Assembly: GCA_905221605.1 (NCBI GenBank)
Contig: CAJNDS010001935.1
Coordinates: 559,985 to 623,984 of the forward strand
Source of the DNA: Symbiodinium natans
Taxonomy: Eukaryota > Sar > Dinophyceae > Suessiales > Symbiodiniaceae
DNA length: 64,000 nt
Reading direction: 5' to 3'
In this document: in pieces, positions 32,096-40,008 of the stretch
Layout of the letters: each line of letters opens with the position of its first letter
How positions within the stretch are numbered: the stretch's first letter is position 1
Program-made: the position numbers and the translations under genes
The notes under the pieces: generated by a model
The model's database searches: none
Told to the model about the DNA's origin: nothing
The model's input: only the letters and a program-made list of their open reading frames with translations

Positions 32096-32419
32096 TCCCA
32101 GAGTTTAGGATTTCGGGCTTCCGCTGCTCAGTTTTTGAGAGGCGTTTGATGTCAGGCAGTTCTGGGCCTCCAGGATTTGCGAGCTTGGGCTTCGGGAATT
32201 TCGGGAGGTGTCTGACATCCGTGCCGGTTGTGAGGTGTAGGGCCTGAGTTGAAGCAAAGACCAAAGGTATAGTGCGCCAGTTTCATTGAACAGTGATGTC
32301 TTGGTGCTTCTGTAGTTCCGGCGGCGCTGCTCTTTTCAAGTTAAGAAACTGCAGCCTTCGAACGACGGTATGGCAGGCCTGAAAGAAAGACCAAAGCCTC
32401 AAAACCACAGGTTTTTTTA

Positions 32420-32652
32420 ATTGTTCTTGGCATGCAATGCAACCCTTTCGTTTCAGACCCTCGCCAAGCAACATCAAGCAACCCAAAGTCCGGACGCACT
32501 ACCGGGCGGAGCGTGGCGCCCCATAGAGCTTGGTTTTGTGTGAGGACCTGCTGGCCGCCCCCAAGGCTGGGTACGCAGCTCATACACTGCACGTCATAAG
32601 CACTCTGCCGCATATGAAATGCCCACACCACGACGTGCAGTGCGCTCTGCAT
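32420..32652 (-). CDS. Probable exon, unknown product
   Basis: MQSALHVVVWAFHMRQSAYD, VQCMSCVPSLGGGQQVLTQN, QALWGATLRPVVRPDFGLLD, VAWRGSETKG in one minus-strand frame. No competing frame of similar quality on the plus strand. Boundaries not fixed. Three closely spaced Cys/Met residues but no known motif. Confidence 0.45.
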
Positions 32653-32773
32653 CGTTTGAGGGCTCGGGAGCTTTGCCTGAGATGGCTTTGAGATGGCTTT
32701 GAATCGCAGGATCTGAGACAGATCCAGCCTGGTCCAACCTTGGCCCTCGTCGGCCCTTGGCTCAGGGGAAGAG

Positions 32774-32866
32774 CCCAAAGAGCCCAATATTGCTTAAGGA
32801 ATATTCGGGATCCTTAATATGATTTAAGAATATTCCTAAAAATTAAGGGATATTGAGCTCTTTGGG
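32774..32866. mobile_element. 93-bp hairpin MITE
   Basis: Arms CCCAAAGAGCCCAATAT and ATATTGAGCTCTTTGGG face each other, with inner pairing of TTAAGGAATATTC and GAATATTCCTAA. AT-rich core, no coding. Confidence 0.6.
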
Positions 32867-33126
32867 AATGGCCTTGGGATATGGGAGTCACAAGGGTTTA
32901 ATTCAGTATACACGTCGAAGGTGTTTAGGCAGCTTTCGGCTTTGGGATTCAGTAGGGTTTTGGGCTTGGGGGTTCAGGGGGCTGTAGAGTTTCCAAGAGT
33001 GTGGGGATCTTCGGGTTTCAAGGTATGTTTCGAACTTGGGGGCTGCGGGCTGTATTGGCACTTGTCCTCTAAGGAGCTTTCAGGGTTTAAAGTTCCGCTT
33101 TGTTCGTAAGTCCCGACGCCTTCAAT

Positions 33127-33216
33127 TCAGCCAGCGACAGGTACTGGACCGGCAACCGGCAGGAATGCTTCGACTTGCAGACCCGCACCAAGCCAGGCGA
33201 GGATGCACCTTGACAT
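33127..33216 (-). CDS. Duplicated exon, copy A, unknown product
   Basis: The minus frame reads SRCILAWLGAGLQVEAFLPV, AGPVPVAG and a stop. The matching exon in copy B reads SRCIFAWLGAGLQGEAFVPA. In this frame three of seven codon differences are silent and most others are conservative, better than the two plus frames I compared, so the minus frame is favoured. Confidence 0.45.
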   Translation of the reverse strand: MSRCILAWLGAGLQVEAFLPVAGPVPVAG

Positions 33217-33479
33217 CTCGGCTTGCAGTGGTCTGGAGGGTTCAAGGTTTAGGTTTGGGTCTTGGGTGAGCGAGTGAGTGAGTCGATCGAGGCACGTGCC
33301 GGCTGGAAGCACGTACCTGGCCTAACAAGATGGCGACACCTCCGGCCGGAAGGCTTAAAGTGTCAGCCCCAGCAAGCGACACGACAAACAAAGCAAAGAC
33401 GCAACAAACACGCCGAGACGAACGAAAAAACGGCCCAGTCAAGCAAGAGGGCATGTTAGAAGCAGTCACTAGGCAAGCC

Positions 33480-33630
33480 TGCCACCTACACCAACCGAGC
33501 AGAGTACTGCTCGGCTGGGCAGGCATACAGCTTGCCATCCTCGCGATAGCCTCATCCAACGCAGCTCGTCCCGCGAAGGTCCTCCACTCGAAAAATGACA
33601 TCACTTTGCCAAGCCACAGCGCAGCACCAA
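33480..33630 (-). CDS. Possible exon specific to copy A
   Basis: GAALWLGKVMSFFEWRTFAG, RAALDEAIARMASCMPAQPS on the minus strand. Most of this block has no counterpart in copy B. The plus strand is open too but Lys/Thr/Gln-rich and less convincing. Confidence 0.35.
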
Positions 33631-34194
33631 CAAACCGGCAAGTGAGTCCCCAAGCACCTGGAAGCAAGCGAGCCAGCATTTCGGCGCAAGAGCTTCGCCC
33701 CAGAACTTCAATTCCTGCGCCCTTCAGGGACCCTTCAGGCCTAAGTAAGCCCTAACCCTAAGCCCTAAGCCCCAGGCCCGGAAGACCCTAATTAAGCAAG
33801 CGGTGCTTTTCCGTGAAGCGGGGGGTGCTTTCGCTCTCTGGCAGGTGGCCACGATGCTGCAGGCCACCGACGCCCCATGGACCAGGCCAGCAGGGTGTAG
33901 GGTTCAGGGTGCAGGGTTTAGGGTTTAGGGTTTGCTGTGATTGGGCGCAGATGCTGTGAAGGTTAGGCTTTGGACAAGCTCGAAAGCTTCGTGAGGCGTG
34001 AAGAGCAGCTTTGGCCCGATTGTGGAAGGCCATCTAACACTTTTCTCCCACCCCACGCCGTCGGAGGCAGCAAAGCCACCCAAACCTATTCCTTTTAGGG
34101 TTTAGGCTTAAACTCAAGCCAACTGCTTACTTTCCTTACAACTTCTTCATTCACAAAGGCGAGGGTGCAAGGAAGGTGCAGGGGGCCCTAGGGG

Positions 34195-34560
34195 GGTCCA
34201 AAGGGGCTCAGGCAACCAGGAAGGGCAGGGGTTTAAGGGGGGTCAGGGGGTCGGCCAAAAAACCAAAGGGCCAGAAAGCCCAGAAGGTGCAGGGAGGCAC
34301 AGCGGGCCAGGCAGCGCGGAACAGGAGGGTTCAGGTTACAGGGGCCCAGCAAAGTCCGGGGGCCCAGGCCCCCGAAAGGCCAGCGCTTTTTGTGGTGAAG
34401 GGCTTGGGGTTTAGGGTATTTACCTTATTAAGGGGACCAGTACTGGTCCGGAGAAAACCTGCTCACCGACCTCCGGGCTGCAGGAGGCGGGCAAGCGACC
34501 TGGGTCGACCTGCGCCATAGAGGTCGAAGGGCTTAAGCCCCCCCCCCTCCTCTGTAGGGG
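34195..34560. other. Purine-rich stretch without supported gene
   Basis: GGGGGTCCAAAGGGGCTCAG-type sequence, present in copy A only. The open frame here is Gly/Arg/Lys-rich low complexity. Confidence 0.3.
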
Positions 34561-35394
34561 GCGGCCTAGGCCTTGAGTTTAGGGTTTAAGGTTTTAGGGT
34601 TTAGGTTGAGGGTAGTGGGACTTCGAAGCTATGGGGTTGCTGTCTTGCGCCTTGCGGTGCTTTGATTTGTCTGTCGGATACGGCAGCCTACTCACAACTG
34701 GGTTTCAACCATCTCGGATTTTTGGGCTTTCGAACCCGAAGCCTTGGACAGCAGTTTTAGGTTGTCGGGTTCAAGATGAGGCCCGGACTATAAAATGTTG
34801 TGGGTAAAGGGGCCTCCACGAAGTCGGTGGGTAGTCTCTTTCAAAGCCGAATGACATGGCAGTCCAGAGATTGAAAGAGCTCCGAAAACAAACAGCCCTG
34901 AATCCTACACCGCCCTCAACGGCCGAAGCCCTTAAAAGCACGAACCCTTGACAACGTCAACTGGGAGTTGCCGAGCGAAGTCAATCGCTGGAACTGCGCA
35001 GGGTGTGCATACAGCCAAGCGTGAAGCATGAGTCGCATTGTGTTTGAGACTTGAGGCTTTGCAGAGGGAAGCTGCCGTGCGGGCACTCAGTTCCGGCATG
35101 CTCTCGCGTCAAGTGCTGCCTTGCATGGGAAGCTCAACTGCTGTGCATGTTTAGTGCAGTTCACTTTGGGGGAGATGTGTTTTCAATGTTCTGAGCCGGA
35201 AGGGCCGAAGGGAGAGCACCCAGGTCAGCACCACACGGTCCATCTCCACCACACGTCCGGAGCTTAGCGGACCCCGGAAGGGAGTCTCGGATGCTGGAGC
35301 TGCGCGCAACGAGCACAGCCTAGCTTCTGAGCTTGTCATGTCTAGGAAGGTGCTTCTGGGGCTCGAGCAGGGCCCCTTTCAGAACATGCCCATC

Positions 35395-35790
35395 TTATTC
35401 ATAAGGGCTCCCATTCTTAAAGGTTGGGGTTCCTTGTGCCCCTACCAGGTGGTAACGGACTGACTGTCGAATGGGTTCCTTGACGTGTTCTGGGGACTTG
35501 TATATTTGAACGAGCTTGAACAAGCTCACAAACCAGCGCCAGTATGTTGCCGGCATGAGGCACCGTCCCGGCGCGTGGTTAAGCGCAGAACTGAGCACGT
35601 CGATGCGGTGGGCAGCGATGCGGATTTGGGAGTGCTTGGCACGGAGTAACTTAGTAGTGACACGTGTATTGGGTTCAGTGCCAGCAGAGTGCAAAAGCTG
35701 ACTGCAGTTGCGCAGTTCTGCTGAGGGATGCACTGGAGGGCCTCGCGCACCTCCACCGGCACCAGGTGACTCATGGAGCCATGCGAGGCA
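35395..35790 (-). CDS. Coding region with one frame change, unknown product
   Basis: First frame: SMSHLVPVEVREALQCIPQQ. Second frame: GTEPNTRVTTKLLRAKHSQI, RIAAHRIDVLSSALNHAPGR, CLMPATYWRWFVSLFKLVQI, YKSPEHVKEPIRQSVRYHLV. Both look genuinely coding, and the switch lies near 35,690-35,720 without room for an intron. A one-base indel (pseudogene or assembly error) is the simplest reading. Follows the exon at 35,857-36,006. Confidence 0.5.
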   Translation of the reverse strand, partial: CLAWLHESPGAGGGARGPPVHPSAELRNCSQLLHSAGTEPNTRVTTKLLRAKHSQIRIAAHRIDVLSSALNHAPGRCLMPATYWRWFVSLFKLVQIYKSPEHVKEPIRQSVRYHLVGAQGTPTFKNGSPYE

Positions 35791-35856
35791 GTGGCTTCGG
35801 TACGACAGGGTTTAGGGTTACATAAGGGTACACCCATAGGGTACACATGTGGAATT

Positions 35857-36006
35857 GATGAATGACCAGCACCACAGACCGGCAACGACCATGACTGTGG
35901 AGCCCCAAGAATGCGTACTTCAGCTTGTCCGACTCAGATGTTTTCTGCGTCCCAATTTGCAAGGAGGAAATGTCTTGCTTGGCCGCCTTTGCGTCCACAC
36001 CCCAGA
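35857..36006 (-). CDS. Exon upstream of the 35.4-35.8 kb coding region
   Basis: VDAKAAKQDISSLQIGTQKT, SESDKLKYAFLGLHSHGRCR, SVVLVIHQFHM, then GTGTACCC as a possible donor. A poly-C/poly-A tract (36,009-36,030 on plus as T and G runs) lies just upstream. The next intron contains AACCCTAAACCC. Confidence 0.45.
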
Positions 36007-36324
36007 GTTTCTTTTTTTTTTTTTGGGGGGGGGGGCTTCCTGGGGTGTCGCAGCGCTGAAACAAATGTTCATAGGGCAATATAGGGTAGGGATTCCTGGC
36101 GTTGGTCTTGTTTGGGTTGAAAGCATGCCCCCGACACACATCGCTTGCTCAGGCTGCCGGCTGATATTTTGCATTGCAAACTTGAAGGTCTATAGCACTC
36201 TGTACAAGGAGGGGCACCCTTACCATGCTAACTGTACTGAGGGGACTTATCAGTTTGGGGTCCTTAAACTTCTACTTATAACTAGGAGGGGCCGCTCCTT
36301 GTAGGAGTTCCAAGGAGACTATCG

Positions 36325-36475
36325 GAACTTTAGGGCTTAGGGTTTAAGGTCTATAGGGTTTAGGGAGGGGTGAAAGGGCTTAGAGGGTTTAGGGTTTAGG
36401 GTTCAGTGTTTTTAGAGGGTCTTAGAGGGTCTTAGAGGGTTTAGGGTTTAGGGTTTAGGGTTTTTAGAGGGCTTC
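36325..36475 (+). repeat. Interstitial telomere-type array with TTAGAGGG variants
   Basis: TTTAGGG units mixed with TTAGAGGG, TCTTAGAGGG and TTTTTAGAGGG. On the minus strand this lies downstream of the exon series at 36.6-37.1 kb. Confidence 0.85.
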
Positions 36476-36652
36476 CTCCCGGTTGCTTCGCGTAGTACTG
36501 GCCAGGCTTCAGTCCAGTGGCAGCAAGGGTGTAGGGTTTTATATAGCGTTTAGAGGGCTTATCGTTTGTTTATAGTTTCAAGGATTTAATTGTAGGATTT
36601 ATAGCTGTGAAGTATAAGGTTTATAGGGCTTCAAAATTTTCAGGAGCCCTAC

Positions 36653-36674
36653 GGGTATGCGGATTCGCCCCCAG
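36653..36674 (-). CDS. Possible 22-base micro-exon
   Basis: Follows acceptor CCTTCACAG and ends at donor GTAGGG. With the two bases left over from the preceding exon it reads G, WGRIRIP. The phase fits but the size makes it weak; the sequence may instead run on. Confidence 0.25.
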
Positions 36675-36709
36675 CTGTGAAGGATGGAAAAATACCTATA
36701 ACCCTAAAC

Positions 36710-36805
36710 CCTAGCATGGCGAGGTTGCATGGGCTCAACTCTGAACCCCCCGGCGCCTCCCCAAAAATCCCCTGAGCTCGGTCCAAGGCGAGAGCTTCAC
36801 GCCAG
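36710..36805 (-). CDS. Exon 3 of a telomere-repeat intron gene
   Basis: After CCCATACACAG the frame reads WREALALDRAQGIFGEAPGG, SELSPCNLAML and ends at GTTTAGGG. The first base completes the codon left open by exon 2 (CT+C, Leu), so the reading phase is exact. 96 bases = 1 + 93 + 2. Product not recognised. Confidence 0.55.
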
Positions 36806-36812
36806 CTGTGTA

Positions 36813-36900
36813 TGGGTTTAGGGTTTAGGGTTTAGGGTTTAGGGTTTAGGGTTTAGGGTTTAGGGTTCAGGGTTTAGGGTTTAGGGTTTAGGGTTTAGGG
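36813..36900 (+). repeat. Interstitial telomere-type array, ~12 units
   Basis: Near-perfect TTTAGGG (one TTCAGGG). On the minus strand it is CCCTAAA and fills most of a 125-base intron just upstream of the acceptor CATACACAG. Confidence 0.95.
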
Positions 36901-36930
36901 CATCATGAGGTGCGCTCTTCAACAATCTAC

Positions 36931-37000
36931 AGGGCCGGGTCAGCGATGCCCAGGATGCTTACTTTCGAGGCTTCTGGGTCATAGACCGTCATCCAGAGCC
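36931..37000 (-). CDS. Exon 2 of a telomere-repeat intron gene
   Basis: Acceptor CCCAAAATAG, donor GTAGATTG. Reads LWMTVYDPEASKVSILGIAD, PA. The two leading bases complete the codon from exon 1 (C+GG, Arg) and the two trailing bases start the Leu shared with exon 3. 70 bases = 2 + 66 + 2. The plus strand also reads cleanly (GRVSDAQDAYFRGFWVID), so orientation rests on phase and on the neighbours. Confidence 0.55.
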
Positions 37001-37009
37001 CTATTTTGG

Positions 37010-37052
37010 GTTTAGGGTTTAGGGTTTAGGGTTTAGGGTTTAGGGTTTAGGG
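37010..37052 (+). repeat. Interstitial telomere-type array in a short intron
   Basis: Six TTTAGGG units, with CCCTAAACCC facing them at 37,068-37,079. On the minus strand the 84-base intron runs GTAGGTAGGGTTTAGGG, then CCCTAAA units, then CCCAAAATAG: a hairpin of telomere-type sequence with splice signals at its ends. Confidence 0.9.
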
Positions 37053-37084
37053 GCCCAAAACTCTTAACCCTAAACCCTACCTAC

Positions 37085-37118
37085 GTAGGGACACCGCAAC
37101 AGGCTTCCACGTCGTCGG
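37085..37118 (-). CDS. Exon 1 (visible part) of a telomere-repeat intron gene
   Basis: PTTWKPVAVSL plus one base, ending at donor GTAGGTAGGG. The acceptor is probably CACCCGGAG. Joined to exon 2 it gives VAVSL-R-LWMTVYDPE without a stop. Confidence 0.45.
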
Positions 37119-37185
37119 CTCCGGGTGAGGTCAAGTTGAGCAATGTCTGGGCCCTTCTGATATGTCCTGACACATCGGACATTTC

Positions 37186-37280
37186 CCAAAATAGGGGTAC
37201 CCCTTCTATTACCCCAAATAGAAATAGAATCCCCTTAAACTTCCCCCCCCAAAAAAATCAAAAAGTACCCCTATTTTCCG
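37186..37280. mobile_element. Hairpin MITE with AAATAGGGGTAC ends
   Basis: CAAAATAGGGGTACCCC on the left and AGTACCCCTATTTTCCG on the right are inverse over about 13 bases. About 90 bases long, AT-rich middle with an A run. Confidence 0.5.
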
Positions 37281-37448
37281 TAACCGCCACATGGGTCGCG
37301 GCTTCAAAGCTACAAGGCCATTTCTTGAGATTGTGGTCCCCTTGTTGGGTGACCTCATGATGGAACCCAAAAGGAACCATAATTTAGAGAATTGACCATG
37401 AAGACAGGAAAAACAACCAGGGGCCACCCTTGCATACACAGCCGCAAG

Positions 37449-37608
37449 TCAATAGCGAGTGCAGTTATACAGCTTGTCGAAACTGAACATATTCAGATGT
37501 CCAAGAAGGTCGCGAGCTTCCGTCCCGTGGTTCAGGCTTAGAATCCGTCCCATCGTATTTCCCACCGACAGGAGCATGAACGCCTTTCGCTCTTGAGCAG
37601 ACGGGTTT
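37449..37608 (-). CDS. Terminal exon, unknown product
   Basis: After TTCATTCACTCAG the frame reads NPSAQERKAFMLLSVGNTMG, RILSLNHGTEARDLLGHLNM, FSFDKLYNCTRY and TGA at 37,449-37,451. One leading base (A) completes a codon with the AG left by the exon ending at 37,713. The intron between them starts GTAGGGTAGCTAGGGTTTCG. High-quality coding sequence; no family recognised. Confidence 0.6.
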
Positions 37609-37712
37609 CTGAGTGAATGAATAAATTTAACGAATGAATGAACCCCAAACCCCAAGCCCCAAACCCCAAGCCCCAAACCCCAAGCCCCAACCCGAAACCC
37701 TAGCTACCCTAC

Positions 37713-37839
37713 CTGGATGTTTTCGAAGACAAAGAGTTCGTACACGTTGCCGAGGCCCTGTCAAATTCGGCCGCGGCGTGGAATTCACCCAAGGTGCTGG
37801 AGGTGGACGCCGCTCGCTTCCCTTTCAGGGTGTCCCTTC
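37713..37839 (-). CDS. Exon next to terminal exon; strand uncertain
   Basis: Minus reading: GRDTLKGKRAASTSSTLGEF, HAAAEFDRASATCTNSLSSK, ending at the canonical donor GTAGGG with correct phase into 37,608. The plus strand reads even better as protein (DVFEDKEFVHVAEALSNSAA, AWNSPKVLEVDAARFPF) after a CCCTAG acceptor. One of the two is antisense chance. Confidence 0.45.
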
Positions 37840-37851
37840 CTCCGAGACGGA

Positions 37852-37918
37852 TAGGGTTTCGGGTTTCGGGTTTAGGGTTTAGGATTTAGGGTTTGATTTA
37901 GAGTTTAGGGTTTAGGGT
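37852..37918 (+). repeat. Short telomere-type array (TTTCGGG/TTTAGGG)
   Basis: GGGTTTCGGGTTTCGGG followed by TTTAGGG and TTAGGAT variants, directly beside the exon at 37,713-37,839. Confidence 0.85.
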
Positions 37919-38040
37919 GCAGGTAAAATTCGGTCTTCGTGCTACTCTGCAGCACTCCAAGACTGAGAGCACCAGGAGACCCCTAACCCCTAAAGCCTAT
38001 CAAACCCTGCTTAGAGCTACTCGCAATCCCAGATCTTCCA

Positions 38041-38107
38041 AAACCCCTTACTTACAGGAACATACCCTGTTTTTTTACTAAGGGGTATATTCCTTAATCA
38101 AGGAGTT
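38041..38107. mobile_element. Hairpin MITE, ACCCCTT family
   Basis: AACCCCTTACTTACAGGAAC faces the inverse of GGGGTATATTCCTTAATCAA. A relative with the same arms lies at 56,845-56,927. Confidence 0.45.
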
Positions 38108-38178
38108 TGCAAGATCGGGATCTAGTGGAACCTTGAACGGCCTTCAGCCCTACTTAAATCCTGAAACCCCAAGCAGCT

Positions 38179-38481
38179 TCACAGGGCAAGGCTCCAACGC
38201 AAAGCAGTGACATCTGGTCCATGGGCTGCCTCGTAGCCGGGCGCCCTTGGAAGGAGGGTGGGGGGTTTGAAGGCGAAGAAGGGAGGTGAAATGTGTGAAG
38301 GGGAGTCCGAGTGAGGGCCCGAAAGGTCGCCGGTGATATTCCCAATGCTGCACATCTGGCCTACGAAATCAATGAACGTGGTGAGATTGGTGAGCCTTTT
38401 GTAGGTGCTGGCCCGCCGGAAACCTGAAAGCGCGCACGCGATAGCAGAAGCTGGAACCCGCAAGTGTTTTGGGAGCAACAT
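38179..38481 (-). CDS. Probable exon, unknown product
   Basis: LPKHLRVPASAIACALSGFR, RASTYKRLTNLTTFIDFVGQ, MCSIGNITGDLSGPHSDSPS in a 100-codon frame. The last third (PPFFAFKPPTLLPRAPG) is less convincing and may be intron. No competing plus frame. Confidence 0.4.
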   Translation of the reverse strand: MLLPKHLRVPASAIACALSGFRRASTYKRLTNLTTFIDFVGQMCSIGNITGDLSGPHSDSPSHISPPFFAFKPPTLLPRAPGYEAAHGPDVTALRWSLAL

Positions 38482-38711
38482 GCACTATACATAGAGCTTT
38501 ATTCAGGAGACTTACAACCCTGCTTACAGTAACCCGTGAACCTCCAAGTCGGTTGAGGGCCAGCGCGCATCGACCTAGGTCACCACCGCTGCCGTCGCCG
38601 GGGAGGGCATGGTCATTACAGCCGGAGGATTGGGCATGCGCGTGAGCCAGCTGCAGGGTTTAGGGTTTAGAGTTTAGACCCCTAAACCCAGAACGGTTTA
38701 TGGCTTAGGGC

Positions 38712-39105
38712 TTATGTTGGGGGGGGTTTCATCGACTTCGAGACCACCATAGACCCCCAAAAGGCCCCTAACTCAACAGCCTTATGAACGAACCCCGATC
38801 GCAAGCTCCAACCCTGGGTGGTGAGCAATCCTTCCTTGAGCATGTTGGGACCGTCGCGGAGAATCACCCCAAGCCCCGAGCAGGTACATTGGCTTTGTCC
38901 TCGCCAGATTGAAGCCACCGCACTATCCGGGTTGACAACGATGTATGGCGGAGGCGCCAGCTACCCTTGGGACCCCCCTCGAAGCGCCTCAGTGAGGGCA
39001 AAGGCTTCATATCGACCTAACAGCTCATCATGCATCATGTAAAATGTATGTGGAAGTTTCGCTATAAATGGTGCCATATCGTACGACATAAGCGGGGTTC
39101 TTGTT
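38712..39105 (-). pseudogene. 130-codon coding frame interrupted by one TAG
   Basis: After TACCTCAG the frame reads PLMSYDMAPFIAKLPHTFYM, MHDELLGRYEAFALTEALRG, GSQG, then TAG at 38,961-38,963, and continues without shift LAPPPYIVVNPDSAVASIWR, GQSQCTCSGLGVILRDGPNM, LKEGLLTTQGWSLRSGFVHK to a TAA at 38,712. Either a pseudogene with a point stop, a short intron around the TAG (GTAGCT follows CAAGG), or an edited or misread base. Confidence 0.5.
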
Positions 39106-39222
39106 CTGAGGTAAGGTATGTTTCGAAATTGGGGGCTGCGGGCTGCATTGGCACTTGCCTTCTAAGGAGCTTTCAGGTTTTAGAGTTCCGCTGTTTTTTT
39201 CGTAAGCGCCGACGCCTTCAAT

Positions 39223-39315
39223 TCACTCAAGCCAGCGGACAGGTACTGGACCGGCAGCCGGCACGAATGCCTCGCCTTGCAGACCCGCGCCGAGCCAGGC
39301 AAAGATGCACCTTGA
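39223..39315 (-). CDS. Duplicated exon, copy B
   Basis: SRCIFAWLGAGLQGEAFVPA, AGPVPVRWLE and TGA. Counterpart of 33,127-33,216. A six-base net length difference between copies upstream keeps the frame. Confidence 0.45.
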   Translation of the reverse strand, partial: SRCIFAWLGAGLQGEAFVPAAGPVPVRWLE

Positions 39316-39699
39316 TATCGCGGCTTGCAATGCGTCTAGAGGTTTAGGGTTTAGGTTTAGGTCTTCGGGTTTAGGGCATTTAGGGTTGTTTGCGACGCTT
39401 CCTAGCTATCAGGTTCTTCGTGTGTCTTAGGTCCAGATCAGCCCCCCGCTCGCAAAAAAGGCGTCACTTTGCAAAGCCACAGCCCAGCACCAACAAACCG
39501 GCAAGTGAGTCCCCAAGCACCTGCAAGCAAGCGAGTCAGCATTTCGGCGCAAGAGCTTCGCCCCAGAACTTCAATTCCTGCACCCTTCAGGGACCCTTCA
39601 GGCCTAAGCCCTCACCCTAAGCCCTAGGCCCGAAACACCCCAACGCGGGGGCGGGAAGCGGGGGGGGGGGGGGGGGGGCAGCGGGGCAGGGCAGGGGGG

Positions 39700-39925
39700 G
39701 ACGGGCAGGGAGGGGGCCCTGGGCGAACCGTCCGCTTTCAGATCGTGGTCGCCTACGGGGGGTACCCATTCCAGGCAAAAAAAAGGGCCGACATGTTCGG
39801 CCCAGGCCTTGGCGGATTGAACAAGCGGTGTTTTTCCGTGAAGCGTGGGGGTGCTTTCGCTCTCCGGCAGGTGGCCACGATGATGCAGGCCACCGACGCG
39901 CCATGGACCAGGCCAGCAGGGTGTA
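39700..39925. CDS. Conserved coding block of the duplication, strand unresolved
   Basis: Plus reading: FQIVVAYGGYPFQAKKRADM, FGPGLGGLNKRCFSVKRGGA, FALRQVATMMQATDAPWTRP. Minus reading: GKTPLVQSAKAWAEHVGPFF, CLEWVPPVGDHDLKADGSP. Both are good and both strands have splice-like edges; the minus is favoured by its neighbours. The conserved part in copy A is 33,805-33,895. Confidence 0.4.
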
Positions 39926-40008
39926 TGGTTTGGGGTTTAGGTTTGAGGGTTTAGGGTTGAGGGTTTAGGGTTTAGGGTTGAGGGTTTAGGGTTTAGGTTG
40001 AGGGTAAT
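39925..40008 (+). repeat. Telomere-type array in duplication copy B
   Basis: TTTAGGG with TTGAGGG variants. The corresponding place in copy A (33,895-33,935 and 34,575-34,612) has similar units, so arrays were already there before duplication. Confidence 0.8.

Larger units (their letters stand above)
33022..35434. repeat. Segmental duplication, copy A
   Basis: Matches copy B (39,114-40,832) in order through several blocks: GTATGTTTCGAACTTGGGGG; GGTACTGGACCGGCAACCGG; CAAACCGGCAAGTGAGTCCC; GGTGGCCACGATGCTGCAGG; GCATACAGCCAAGCGTGAAG. Copy A has extra DNA at 33,330-33,590, and the copies differ by several indels. Both contain short TTTAGGG tracts at corresponding places. Confidence 0.85.

Noticed and set aside
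34856-34951. Plus-strand mini-ORF MAVQRLKELRKQTALNPTPP conserved in both duplication copies
   Set aside because: The in-frame 18-base indel and shared stop are suggestive, but the minus strand is also open and the duplication's better-supported exon is minus; not called as a gene.
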